From Lewinella sp. LCG006 (GTDB taxonomy: Bacteria; Bacteroidota; Bacteroidia; Chitinophagales; Saprospiraceae), in the NCBI RefSeq assembly GCF_040784935.1, contig NZ_CP160680.1, positions 7,297,802-7,361,801 on the forward strand: a stretch of 64,000 bases of DNA, in the 5' to 3' direction. Shown piece after piece: positions 28,301 to 38,000 of this stretch. Under the pieces are notes generated by a model, which saw nothing but the letters and a program-made list of their open reading frames with translations, did not search any database and was not told where the DNA came from. Within the stretch, counting starts at the first letter, position 1; every line of letters begins with the position of its first letter. A program made the translations under genes and the position numbers.

Positions 28301-31300
28301 GTTCGTCACCGTGAACGCGTAAGTGATCGTCTCGCCTACTTGTGCAAAGCCGTCGCCATTCGTATCCTGGAACGTGCCGCTCTTGATGATCGCAATTGCT
28401 GGGTTCTGGGGGAGAGACGTCACGGTCGGATCATCTTCCAAGTTGTCATTGTCATCAGACACATCCGTGGTAGGATTGCCATTCGGATCCGTACCTGTAG
28501 CCGTAGCCTGGTTCGTAACACCACCAGCATCTATGTCCGCTTGCGTCAATACGTAAGAAGCTGTGAACGTCGTTACGTCACTCGCGCCAACTGCTAGAGT
28601 TGCCAGTGGGCCACCCATCACGGTTACCAGCGGGTCCGTGACCGTGACGTTGGTCAGGGTTACGTTGCCCGTGTTCGTCACCGTGAACGCATAGGTAATC
28701 GTCTCGCCTACTTGTGCAAAACCGTCGCCATTCGTATCCTGGAACGTGCCGCTCTTGATGATCGCAATTGCTGGGCTCTGAGGGAGAGACGTCACGGTCG
28801 GATCATCTTCCAAGTTGTCATTGTCGTCAGACACATCCGTGGTAGGATTGCCGTTCGGGTCCGTACCCGTGGCCGTAGCCTGGTTCGTAACACTACCGGC
28901 ATCTATGTCCGCTTGGGTAATCACGTAGCTCGCGGTGAACGTCGTGTTGTCACTCGCACCTACCGCTAAGCTCGCCAGTGGGCCACCCATCACGGTTACC
29001 AGTGGGTCCGTGACCGTGACGTTGGTCAAGGTGACGTTGCCCGTGTTCGTCACCGTGAACGCGTAGGTGATTGTCTCGCCTACTTGTGCAAAACCGTCGC
29101 CGCTCTCATCCTGGAATGTGCCGCTCTTGATGATCGCTATTGCGGGGCTCTGAGGGAGAGACGTCACGGTCGGATCGTCTTCCAAATTGTCATTGTCATC
29201 TGACAAATCTGTTACTGGATCACCGTTGGGGTCCGTACCCGTAGCCGTAGCCTGGTTCGTAACACCACCGGCATCTATGTCCGCTTGAGTAATCACGTAG
29301 CTCGCGGTGAACGTCGTGTTGTCACTCGCACCTACCGCTAAGCTCGCCAGTGGGCCACCCATCACGGTTACCAGTGGGTCCGTGACCGTGACGTTGGTCA
29401 AGGTCACGTTGCCCGTATTTGTCACCGTGAACGCGTAGGTAATCGTCTCGCCTACTTGTGCGAAGCCATCACCGCTCTCATCTTGGAACGTACCGCTCTT
29501 GATGATCGCAATTGCTGGGTTCTGGGGGAGAGACGTCACGGTCGGATCGTCTTCCAAGTTGTCATTGTCGTCAGACACATCCGTGGTAGGATTGCCGTTC
29601 GGATCCGTACCTGTAGCCGTAGCCTGGTTCGTAACACCACCTGCTTCTATGTCCGCTTGGGTAATCACATAAGAAGCTGTGAACGTCGTGTTATCACTCG
29701 CACCTACCGCTAAGCTCGCCAGTGGGCCACCCATAACTGTGACCAGTGGGTCCGTGACCGTGACGTTGGTCAAGGTTACGTTGCCCGTGTTCGTCACCGT
29801 GAACGCGTAGGTGATTGTCTCGCCTACTTGTGCAAAACCGTCGCCGCTCTCATCCTGGAATGTGCCGCTCTTGATGATTGCTATTGCGGGGCTCTGAGGG
29901 AGAGACGTCACGGTCGGATCGTCTTCCAAATTGTCATTGTCATCTGACAAATCTGTTACTGGATCACCGTTGGGGTCGGTACCCGTAGCCGTAGCCTGGT
30001 TCGTAACACCACCAGCATCTATATCCGCCTGTGTTATCACATAAGAAGCTGTGAATGTCATGTTGTCACTCGCACCTACAGCTAAGCTCGCCAGTGGGCC
30101 ACCCATCACGGTTACCAGTGGGTCCGTAACCGTGACGTTGGTCAAGGTTACGTTGCCCGTGTTCGTCACTGTGAACGCGTAGGTAATCGTCTCGCCTGCT
30201 TGTGCAAAACCGTCGCCATTCGTATCCTGGAACGTGCCGCTCTTGATGATTGCAATCGCTAGGTTGATCGGCAGCGGCGTCACCGTTGGATCGTCCTCGA
30301 AATTATCATTGTCATCGGAGATGTCCGTGGTAGGATTACCGTCAGGGTCGGTACCCGTAGCCGTAGCCTGGTTCGTAACACCACCGGCATCTATGTCCGC
30401 TTGGGTAATCACATAAGAAGCTGTGAACGTCGTGTTATCGCTCGCGCCTACCGCTAAACTCGCCAGTGGGCCACCCATCACCGTTACCAGTGGGTCCGTG
30501 ACCATAACGTTGGTCAAGGTCACGTTGCCCGTATTTGTCACCGTGAACGCATAGGTAATCGTCTCGCCTACTTGTGCGAAGCCATCACCGCTCTCATCTT
30601 GGAACGTACCGCTCTTGATGATCGCAATTGCTGGGTTCTGGGGGAGAGACGTCACGGTCGGATCGTCTTCCAAGTTGTCATTGTCGTCAGACACATCCGT
30701 GGTAGGATTGCCGTTCGGGTCCGTACCTGTAGCCGTAGCCTGGTTCGTAACACCACCTGCTTCTATGTCCGCTTGGGTAATCACATAAGAAGCAGTGAAC
30801 GTCGTGTTATCACTCGCACCTACAGCTAAGCTCGCCAATGGGCCGCCACTCACTGTGACCAGCGGGTCCGTGACCGTGACGTTGGTCAGGGTGACGTTGC
30901 CCGTGTTCGTCACCGTGAACGCGTAGGTGATCGTCTCGCCTACCTGTGCGAAGCCATCACCACTCTCATCCTGGAACGTGCCGCTCTTGATGATTGCTAT
31001 TGCGGGGCTCTGAGGGAGAGACGTTACGGTCGGATCGTCTTCCAAGTTATCATTGTCGTCAGACAAATCTGTTACTGGATCACCGTTGGGGTCGGTACCC
31101 GTAGCCGTAGCCTGGTTCGTAACACCACCAGCATCTATATCCGCCTGTGTTATCACATAAGAAGCTGTGAACGTCATGTTGTCACTCGCACCTACAGCTA
31201 AGCTTGCCAGTGGGCCACCCATCACCGTGACCAGTGGATCCGTGACCGTCACATTGGTTAGCAGTGAATTACCTGTGTTGGTTACTGTAAAGGCATAGGT

Positions 31301-31993
31301 GATTGTCTCCCCTACTTGGGCAAAGCCATCACCGCTCTCATCCTGGAACGTGCCGCTCTTGATGATCGCGATCTCTGCGGTTAATAGCATACAAGGTAAA
31401 GAGAAAGAAGCAGGATTATTTCCTGCATAAATATCCATAGAAGGTGCGTCATCTACACTAATCGACATTTGGTTATTGAAATTCGCACCAAAAACTGCAA
31501 AAACCCCTTGTTGAATAGAACCATCATTGGTGAGCACTTCTACGTTGCCGCTCATACAGTCATTCGGTAATCTAAAAGAGAAAAGCTCAATTGGAGCTCC
31601 CGAAGTTGCGTTAGGAGATGGTGAGTTTTGCAAAACAACCTGATATACATCATAGCCGCCGAAGCCATTCGTTGTTCCCGCAAACATATCGTAAAGATCC
31701 TCCGTTAACAGCTGTGCAGTCCAGGAACCTGTAATATTGATAAAAGGTCCTGAACCAGGTAAAGGAGGAATAGCCGGATCGGTAACAGTACCCTCTGGCA
31801 AAATAAAGCTGAAAACAGCTGTAGAAATGGTTACGTTATTCGAAGTGAAATTCGGATAAGCAACCGCGGTAATATCCAAAGGATCATTTGGATCCTGGAT
31901 AAAACCATAGGTAACTTCATTCTGTCCCCAAAGGGAGGAAAAGGAAAGCAACCAAAGAAATACGATACTGATCACATTATAGTGAAACTTCAT
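25361..31993 (-). CDS. 2210-aa secreted protein: shared N-module, 14 DUF11-like repeats, unusual C-terminal module
   Basis: ATG at 31993; signal peptide MKFHYNVISIVFLWLLSFSS (cleavage after LWGQ). Residues 24-205 are the module shared with the two following genes. Residues about 205-1940 are fourteen near-identical 124-aa DUF11-like repeats (IIKSGTFQDESGDGFAQVGE ... TYAFTVTNTGNVTLTNVTVTDP), an Ig-like fold usual in bacterial surface stalks. The last 265 residues (from LVKLLPRVMLQGALLGS) contain two dockerin-like loops (NRSVIYAGQANDKDPIF; GDVNLSGETIFAGQNNDVDPIF) and end in VIPEQLPQ without a recognisable T9SS type A or B signal. The same C-terminal module ends the 2599-aa protein 77 bp upstream. 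Likely a long extracellular stalk or fibre; its attachment mode is unknown. Confidence 0.9.
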   Translation of the reverse strand: MKFHYNVISIVFLWLLSFSSLWGQNEVTYGFIQDPNDPLDITAVAYPNFTSNNVTISTAVFSFILPEGTVTDPAIPPLPGSGPFINITGSWTAQLLTEDLYDMFAGTTNGFGGYDVYQVVLQNSPSPNATSGAPIELFSFRLPNDCMSGNVEVLTNDGSIQQGVFAVFGANFNNQMSISVDDAPSMDIYAGNNPASFSLPCMLLTAEIAIIKSGTFQDESGDGFAQVGETITYAFTVTNTGNSLLTNVTVTDPLVTVMGGPLASLAVGASDNMTFTASYVITQADIDAGGVTNQATATGTDPNGDPVTDLSDDNDNLEDDPTVTSLPQSPAIAIIKSGTFQDESGDGFAQVGETITYAFTVTNTGNVTLTNVTVTDPLVTVSGGPLASLAVGASDNTTFTASYVITQADIEAGGVTNQATATGTDPNGNPTTDVSDDNDNLEDDPTVTSLPQNPAIAIIKSGTFQDESGDGFAQVGETITYAFTVTNTGNVTLTNVMVTDPLVTVMGGPLASLAVGASDNTTFTASYVITQADIDAGGVTNQATATGTDPDGNPTTDISDDNDNFEDDPTVTPLPINLAIAIIKSGTFQDTNGDGFAQAGETITYAFTVTNTGNVTLTNVTVTDPLVTVMGGPLASLAVGASDNMTFTASYVITQADIDAGGVTNQATATGTDPNGDPVTDLSDDNDNLEDDPTVTSLPQSPAIAIIKSGTFQDESGDGFAQVGETITYAFTVTNTGNVTLTNVTVTDPLVTVMGGPLASLAVGASDNTTFTASYVITQADIEAGGVTNQATATGTDPNGNPTTDVSDDNDNLEDDPTVTSLPQNPAIAIIKSGTFQDESGDGFAQVGETITYAFTVTNTGNVTLTNVTVTDPLVTVMGGPLASLAVGASDNTTFTASYVITQADIDAGGVTNQATATGTDPNGDPVTDLSDDNDNLEDDPTVTSLPQSPAIAIIKSGTFQDESGDGFAQVGETITYAFTVTNTGNVTLTNVTVTDPLVTVMGGPLASLAVGASDNTTFTASYVITQADIDAGSVTNQATATGTDPNGNPTTDVSDDNDNLEDDPTVTSLPQSPAIAIIKSGTFQDTNGDGFAQVGETITYAFTVTNTGNVTLTNVTVTDPLVTVMGGPLATLAVGASDVTTFTASYVLTQADIDAGGVTNQATATGTDPNGNPTTDVSDDNDNLEDDPTVTSLPQNPAIAIIKSGTFQDTNGDGFAQVGETITYAFTVTNTGNVTLTNITVTDPLVTVVGGPLASLAVGASDNTTFTASYVITQADIDAGGVTNQATATGTDPDGNPTTDVSDDDDNFEDDPTVTPLPINPSIAIIKSGTFQDESGDGFAQVGETITYAFTVTNTGNVTLTNVTVTDPLVTVMGGPLASLAVGASDNTTFTASYVITQADIDAGSVTNQATATGTDPNGNPTTDVSDDNDNLEDDPTVTSLPQSPSIAIIKSGTFQDESGDGFAQVGETITYAFTVTNTGNVTLTNVTVTDPLVTVMGGPLASLAVGASDNTTFTASYVITQADIDAGSVTNQATATGTDPDGNPTTDVSDDNDNLEDDPTVTSLPQNPAIAIIKSGTFQDESGDGFAQVGETITYAFTVTNTGNVTLTNITVTDPLVTVMGGPLATLAVGASDNTTFTASYVITQADIDAGGVTNQATATGTDPDGNPTTDISDDNDNFEDDPTVTPLPINPSIAIIKSGTFQDESGDGLAQVGETITYAFTVTNTGNVTLTNVTVTDPLVTVVGGPLATLAVGASDATTFTASYVITQADIDAGGVTNQATATGTDPNGNPTTDVSDDNDNFEDDPTVTPLPINPAIAIIKSGTFQDESGDGFAQVGETITYAFTVTNTGNVTLTNVTVTDPLVTVMGGPLATLAVGASDNTTFTASYVITQADIDAGGVTNQALATGTDPNGDPVTDLSDDNDNFEDDPTVTILIPEPLVKLLPRVMLQGALLGSPDNLMRDDLRQDGVIPTTEPYTALGFTHVNGGGETISNPGVVFADYGANSIVDWVFVELRSAVDPTEVVDTRSGLVQRDGDIVEVDGVSPLCFTQSSLGSYYVAVRHRNHLGTMSADPIAMSPTATVVDFVNLATELWENTPAFDGLEQITVNGQYALWAGNTNANRSVIYAGQANDKDPIFNEIDQATANFLRLQTFILPGYNLGDVNLSGETIFAGQNNDVDPIFNNVDGHPRNFIRLQTFVIPEQLPQ
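26172..31379. repeat. Fourteen tandem 372-bp repeats encoding DUF11-like domains
   Basis: The 124-codon unit recurs fourteen times with no length change; landmark positions such as 26463, 26835 and 27207 are spaced exactly 372 bp. Units differ mainly in a few third bases and in linker type (SLPQSP, SLPQNP or PLPINP). The linker order repeats in threes (units 1-3, 7-9, 10-12), showing a higher-order period of 1116 bp. Confidence 0.93.
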
Positions 31994-32070
31994 AGTTAGT
32001 AATTTTAATCAAATGACGTGATAATAAAGAGGAGGAAATCAGAGGAATCCAATTATTCTCTCAATCCTTT

Positions 32071-35000
32071 TTAGGGAGTTAATTCTTGTGCTAGCTGTTC
32101 AAGAATGATGAAGGTCTGTATCTTAAAGAAGTTAGCAGGATGCCCGTCGACATTATTGAAGATGGGATCCACATCATTTCTTTGTCCCGCATAAATGGTA
32201 TCACCATCCAGATTAACATCGGTTAGATTATACCCTGGAAGGATGTAAGTTTGAATCTTGAAAAAGTTGCCAGGAGCACTGTCAATCTGGTTAAAGATCG
32301 GGTCCTTGTCATTCAACTGCCCCGCGAAAACTACGCGATCATCACTCAGTGTATTCCCTGACCAAAGGGCATATTGTCCATTGACAACTATCTGTTCTCG
32401 ATTATCGAAACTTGGTTGATTATTCCACAAATCCAGATTCGTATCCATAAAGTTTACTTCGACACCTGAGGAAGTAAGCGTTATTGCATTGGCAGTCATC
32501 GTCCCTAAGTGATTGCGATGGCGGACTGCTACATGGTAGTCACCCGGCGTAGATTGTGTAAAGCATAAGCTACTTACTCCATCTACATCGACGACATCAC
32601 CGTCTTTCTGTAAAAGACCGGCGCGCGTTTCTACCACCATAACCGGATTGCTGGACGAGCGAAGCTCGACAAATACCCAGTCAACGATGGAATTATCGCC
32701 TAAGTCCGCAAAGACTGTCCCGGGGTCAGCTACCGTTTCGCCTCCGCCGGCTCCTACGTGGGTAAACGCCGCCAACGCAGTGTAGGGCTCAGTGCTAGGG
32801 AGCATGCCGCGTGCACGCAGGTCGTCCCGCATCAAACCATCCGTAGAACCCAATAATGCACCATGTAGCTGAACTTTGACCTCTAGCTTAACTAAAGGAG
32901 GTGACAGTAAGGTTACCGTAGGATCATCCTCCAGTGGATCATTGTCATCTGACACATCAGTTACCGGATCTCCGTTAGGGTTCGAACTCGTAACCGTAGC
33001 CTGGTTCGTAACACTGCCTGCATCAATATCCGCTTGCGTCAGTACGTAGCTGGCGGTAAAGGTTGTGTTGTCACTTGCGCCTACGGCCAAAGTTGCTAAA
33101 GGACCTCCACTCACGGTAACCAGTGGGTCTGTAACTGTTACGTTCGTCAACGTAACATTGCCCAGGTTCGTTACCGTAAACATGTAGGTAATCGTCTCGC
33201 CTACTTGCGCAAAACCATCACCGCTCTCATCCTGGAACGTACCAACCTTGATAATCGCTATTTCGGGGTTCTGAGGCAGAGGAGTCACCGTAGGATCGTC
33301 CTCGAAATTGTCATTGTCATCAGATACATCCATGACTGGATTACCATTGATGTCCGTACCCATGACCAAAGCCTGATTCGTAACGCTGCCTGCATCAATA
33401 TCTGCTTGCGTCAATATGTAGCTCGCCGTAAAGGTGGTGTTGTCACTTGCACCTCCAGCCAAAGTTGCCAAAGGTCCTCCACTCACCGTAACCAATGGAT
33501 CTGTAACCGTTAGGTTTGTCAACGCTTCGCTGCCCAGGTTCGTTACGGTAAACGTGTAGGTAATCGTTTCGCCTACTTGCGCAAAACCATCACCGCTCTC
33601 ATCCTGGAAGGTACCATTCTTGATGAGTGCTATATTTTCACACGAATCCGGAAGTCCATCCCCATCAGCATCAAGTGTATCTGGACCTTCACAACATTTA
33701 TCGAGACAGTCAGGTGTACCATCACCATCGCTATCCGCTTGGACGTAAGCGTAATACACACTAATGGTTCCTCCAAGCACAGACACCGCTGCAAGGCTTG
33801 CATCAAAGGTGATTTGTACCTCATCGAAATCCAAGGTGGTAGCAAAGCTCAGGTAGGTAACTTCACTACCATTATTCAGTAAACTGACACTCACCAATGG
33901 GTTACTTGTCAAAACTGTTTCCTGAGGAGTACCTCCCAAGTAGGTAGTGAGAGAGATATTATCCAGCAGACCTATATCTAGTAAACTCGGCTCTATACCA
34001 ATAGCATAACCAGCTAGACTCCCCCCCGCTACGACTGAAGTCGTAGCTACAGATAAGCTTACATCGCCCAAGGCCGCAGCTAACAAATCAATCGTTGTGG
34101 GCTGCGTCAGATCATCATCGATAAGGTTGGAGAGAGAATCAACGCTACACCCTACGCAAGCTACTCCGCTAAAACCACTTCTTTCGTAAACGATTCCTCC
34201 ACAGTAGTCAGAGGACGTAGTAAGCGGAGTTCCACAAAGATCCCTAATGTCGGTGATCGTATTGGCATCAAGACAGGACGTAGGCTCCGTAAAAGCATAA
34301 TAGATTCTCGCAGTCGTCAATAAATCTAACGAAGCAAGACCTCCCTGTATGATCAACTCCACCTCATCAAATGGCTGGGTGGTCACGAAAGCCAAACGCT
34401 GTTGCCCGTTCGCACCCAAGGCATCAAGGTTGAGTAAATTTGCACTTCCTATTCCTGCCTGTTCTGCTGGGACACCATTGTTGTAGGTCTGGATTGCGAA
34501 AACATCCAATAAATCCAGACTTAATAAACCACTAGGAAAATTCACCACAAAGCCCGTTCTCAATCCGGCAGGATATTCTTGGAGCGTATCTCTAACTGAA
34601 ATCAAACGGGTATTGCCTCCTAATAGACTCAAACTGAGCAGACTACTTTCTTCCGTAAAATTACTCAGGTCTCCATCCACCACATTATCAGCATCAACAT
34701 TGCCACAGTTGGAACAAGAACCATTATCATTGATGATCACGCCGGGGCCAACGATTGGGTCATTGCACTCAAGTGGCCCTTGCGAGGTGAAATACGCTAT
34801 GGCTATTGTATCCGCACAAACACCGTTCGACAGCTCGAACAGGTAGATGCCTTCCATATCTAATCCGGTAATGACACCCGCAGCATCAATACTTGCAGCA
34901 CTTGGATTGCCCATAACCGGCGACCAGGTTTCTCCGGCACCTGCTGGTGATAGGGTAAAGGTCGTAGCAGAAGTACACGCCGAGGCATCAACTCCTGCAT

Positions 35001-38000
35001 TAACCATACAGTCGTTATCGCAGAAATCGGGGGTTCCATCACCATCGGCATCAAAATTATCGTCGCCACCCGCACATTGGTCAACACAATCGGGATAACT
35101 ATCTCCATCGGTATCAGGACGCACAAAACCGTAATAGATGCGGTAGGTGGTGGCCAAGCTTAGCACGCTCGAAATCGTAATTCTTACTTGATCAAAAGCT
35201 TGGGTCGTAGGAAAACTAATCAGGTTAATATTTCCTGTCAATACCCCTACATTCGCTAATGAGCTATTAGCAACGAAGGTCTCCACCACACTACCATTGT
35301 CGTAGGTTTGGATCGTAATGCCACCCAGAACGTCCAGGGAAAGCAGACCGAGCAAGCCAACTTGCTCAATGGCAAAGCCAACCTCATAATTGGCAGGGAT
35401 ATCTTCACCGATGTCGATATCGAGATAATTAGATTCTGCTAATAGAAAAACATCTGACGCAAAGTCTGTTGTATTGGCATTCGTTGTATTTGAAAAGTTA
35501 TCAAAACCATCTTCCAGACAAGAAACCACAAACAACTCGCAATTGGTGCTAGCAGAAGCCATCGGATAATTGGCCGTTGTAAGGGTCGTAGCACAATTAT
35601 AGTCACATCCATCTACTTCTTCATAAGCGTAATAAACGCGCAACGCAGAGATCAGACTGAGGTTAGCGATGCCCGTCAGACGAAGTTCGACCTCATCAAA
35701 AGGCAGCGTCGTAAGAAAGTCCACTCTCCTCTTGCTTCCTGGTCCAGCAAGTAAAGCAAGGGAAATTGGCGAACCTTCGCCCCCAACCTGTGCTGTTTCT
35801 TGCAGTTGATTATTGAGGTAGGTACGAATTTCCAGATCATTCAACACATCTGCACCAATCAATCCACCCTCGGCGGAAACCACAAAACCGGTTCGCTGAC
35901 CCGCTGGGTAAGTATTATTGACATCTTTTACCGATACCAAAGAAACAGCACCCACCCCGATAAGGTCAGTACCGTTGAATGCGATAAAATTGGTTAGATC
36001 TCCATCTACGATTACATCTGAATCACTGGAGCCGGATAGTGCACTCACCAGACTACCCGCAAGCTGATCTACTACAACCCCTTTGCCTACGATGGGATCG
36101 TTACAGCCCACAACTGGAGGTGATGGAGGTAATGACGTTACGGTTGGATCATCCTCCAACGGATCATTGTCATCTGAATCATCCGTTACCGGATCACCGT
36201 TAGGGTTTGTACTCATGACCGTAGCCTGATTCATAACACTACCAGCATCAATATCCGCTTGCGTCAATACGTAGTTCGCCGTGAACGTTGTATTGTCACT
36301 CGCACCTGCTGCCAACGTTACCAAAGGACCACCACTTACGGTGACCAGTGGGTCCGTAACCGTTACATTGGTCAACGTAACGTTACCCAAGTTCGTAACT
36401 GTAAATGTATAGGTAATCGTTTCACCTACTTGTGTAAAGCCATCGCCGCTCTCATCCTGGAACGTACCACTCTTGATCATCGCTATTGCAGGGTTCTGAG
36501 GTAAAGAAGTCACCGTGGCGTCGTCTTCGAGGTTATCGTCGTCATCGGAAAGATCTGTTACCGGATCACCGTTGATGTCCGTACCCATGACCGTAGCCTG
36601 GTTCGTAACACTGCCTGCATCAATGTCCGCTTGCGTCAGTACGTAGCTGGCTGTAAAGGTGGTGTTGTCACTTGCACCTCCAGCCAAAGTTGCCAAAGGT
36701 CCTCCAATCACGGTAACCAGTGGGTCTGTAACTGTTACATTGGTCAACGTGACATTGCCCAGGTTCGTCACCGTAAACACGTAGGTAATCGTCTCGCCTA
36801 CTTGCGCAAAGCCATCGCCGCTCTCATCCTGGAAGGTACCAACCTTAATGATTGCTATTCCCGTGTTCTGAGGTAAAGAAGTCACCGTAGCGTCGTCTTC
36901 GAAATTACTGTCGTCATCGGACACATCCATGGCCGGATTGCCATTGATGTCCGTACCCATGACCAAAGCCTGATTCGTAACGCTGCCTGCATCAATATCT
37001 GCTTGCGTCAATATGTAGCTCGCCGTAAAGGTGGTATTGTCACTTGCACCTCCATCCAAAGTTGCCAAAGGACCTCCACTTACAGTAACGAGTGGATCTG
37101 TAACCGTTAGGTTTGTCAACGCTTCGCTGCCCAGGTTCGTCACTGTAAACGTGTAGGTAATCGTTTCGCCTACTTGCGCAAAGCCATCGCCACTCTCATC
37201 CTGGAATGTACCATTCTTGACAATCGCCAGATTTTCACACGAGTCTGGTAATCCATCCCCATCAGCATCAAGTGTATCCGGACCTTCACAACATTTATCG
37301 AGACAGTCAGGTGTACCATCACCATCGCTATCCGCTTGGACGTAAGCGTAATACACACTAATGGTTCCACCAAGCACAGACACCGCTGCAAGGCTTGCAT
37401 CAAAGGTGATTTGTACCTCATCGAAATCCAAGGTGGTAGCAAAGCTCAGGTAGGTGATATCGCTGCCATTGTTAAGTAAACTAGCGCTTACCAAAGGATT
37501 GCTGGTTACAACAGTTTCCTGTGGTGTACCTCCCAGATAAGTTGTGAGAGAGATATTATCTAGCAGACCTACATCCAGTAAACTGGATGCTATGCCGATT
37601 GCAAAACCGGCTATGCTTCCTCCATCCACCACGGTAGTGGTCGCTACGGATAAGCTTACATCCCCCAAGGCCGCAGCTAACAAATCAATCGTTGTGGGCT
37701 GGGTCAAGTCATCATCGATAAGGTTGGAAAGAGAATCAACACTACATCCTACACAAGCGACACCGCTAAAGCCACTTCTTTCGTAAACGATTCCTCCACA
37801 ATAATCAGAGGAAGCAGTAAGTGGAACTCCACAAAGTTCTGTGACATCTGTGATCGTATTGGCATCGGGACAGGAAGTAGGTTCGGTAAAAGCATAATAG
37901 ATTCTCGCAGTCGTCAATAAATCTAATGAAGCAAGACCTCCCTGTATAATCAACTCCACCTCATCAAATGGCTGGGTGGTCACGAAAGACAAACGCTGTT

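Noticed and set aside
26309-30829. Repeated Arg-rich and Ser-rich plus-strand frames of 60-200 codons
   Set aside because: They recur every 372 bp opposite the DUF11-like repeats and simply reflect the antisense of a periodic gene with no stops in that frame.
26172-31379. Regular repeats as a possible CRISPR array
   Set aside because: The unit is 372 bp, fully coding and without short repeat/spacer alternation; no cas genes in the window.
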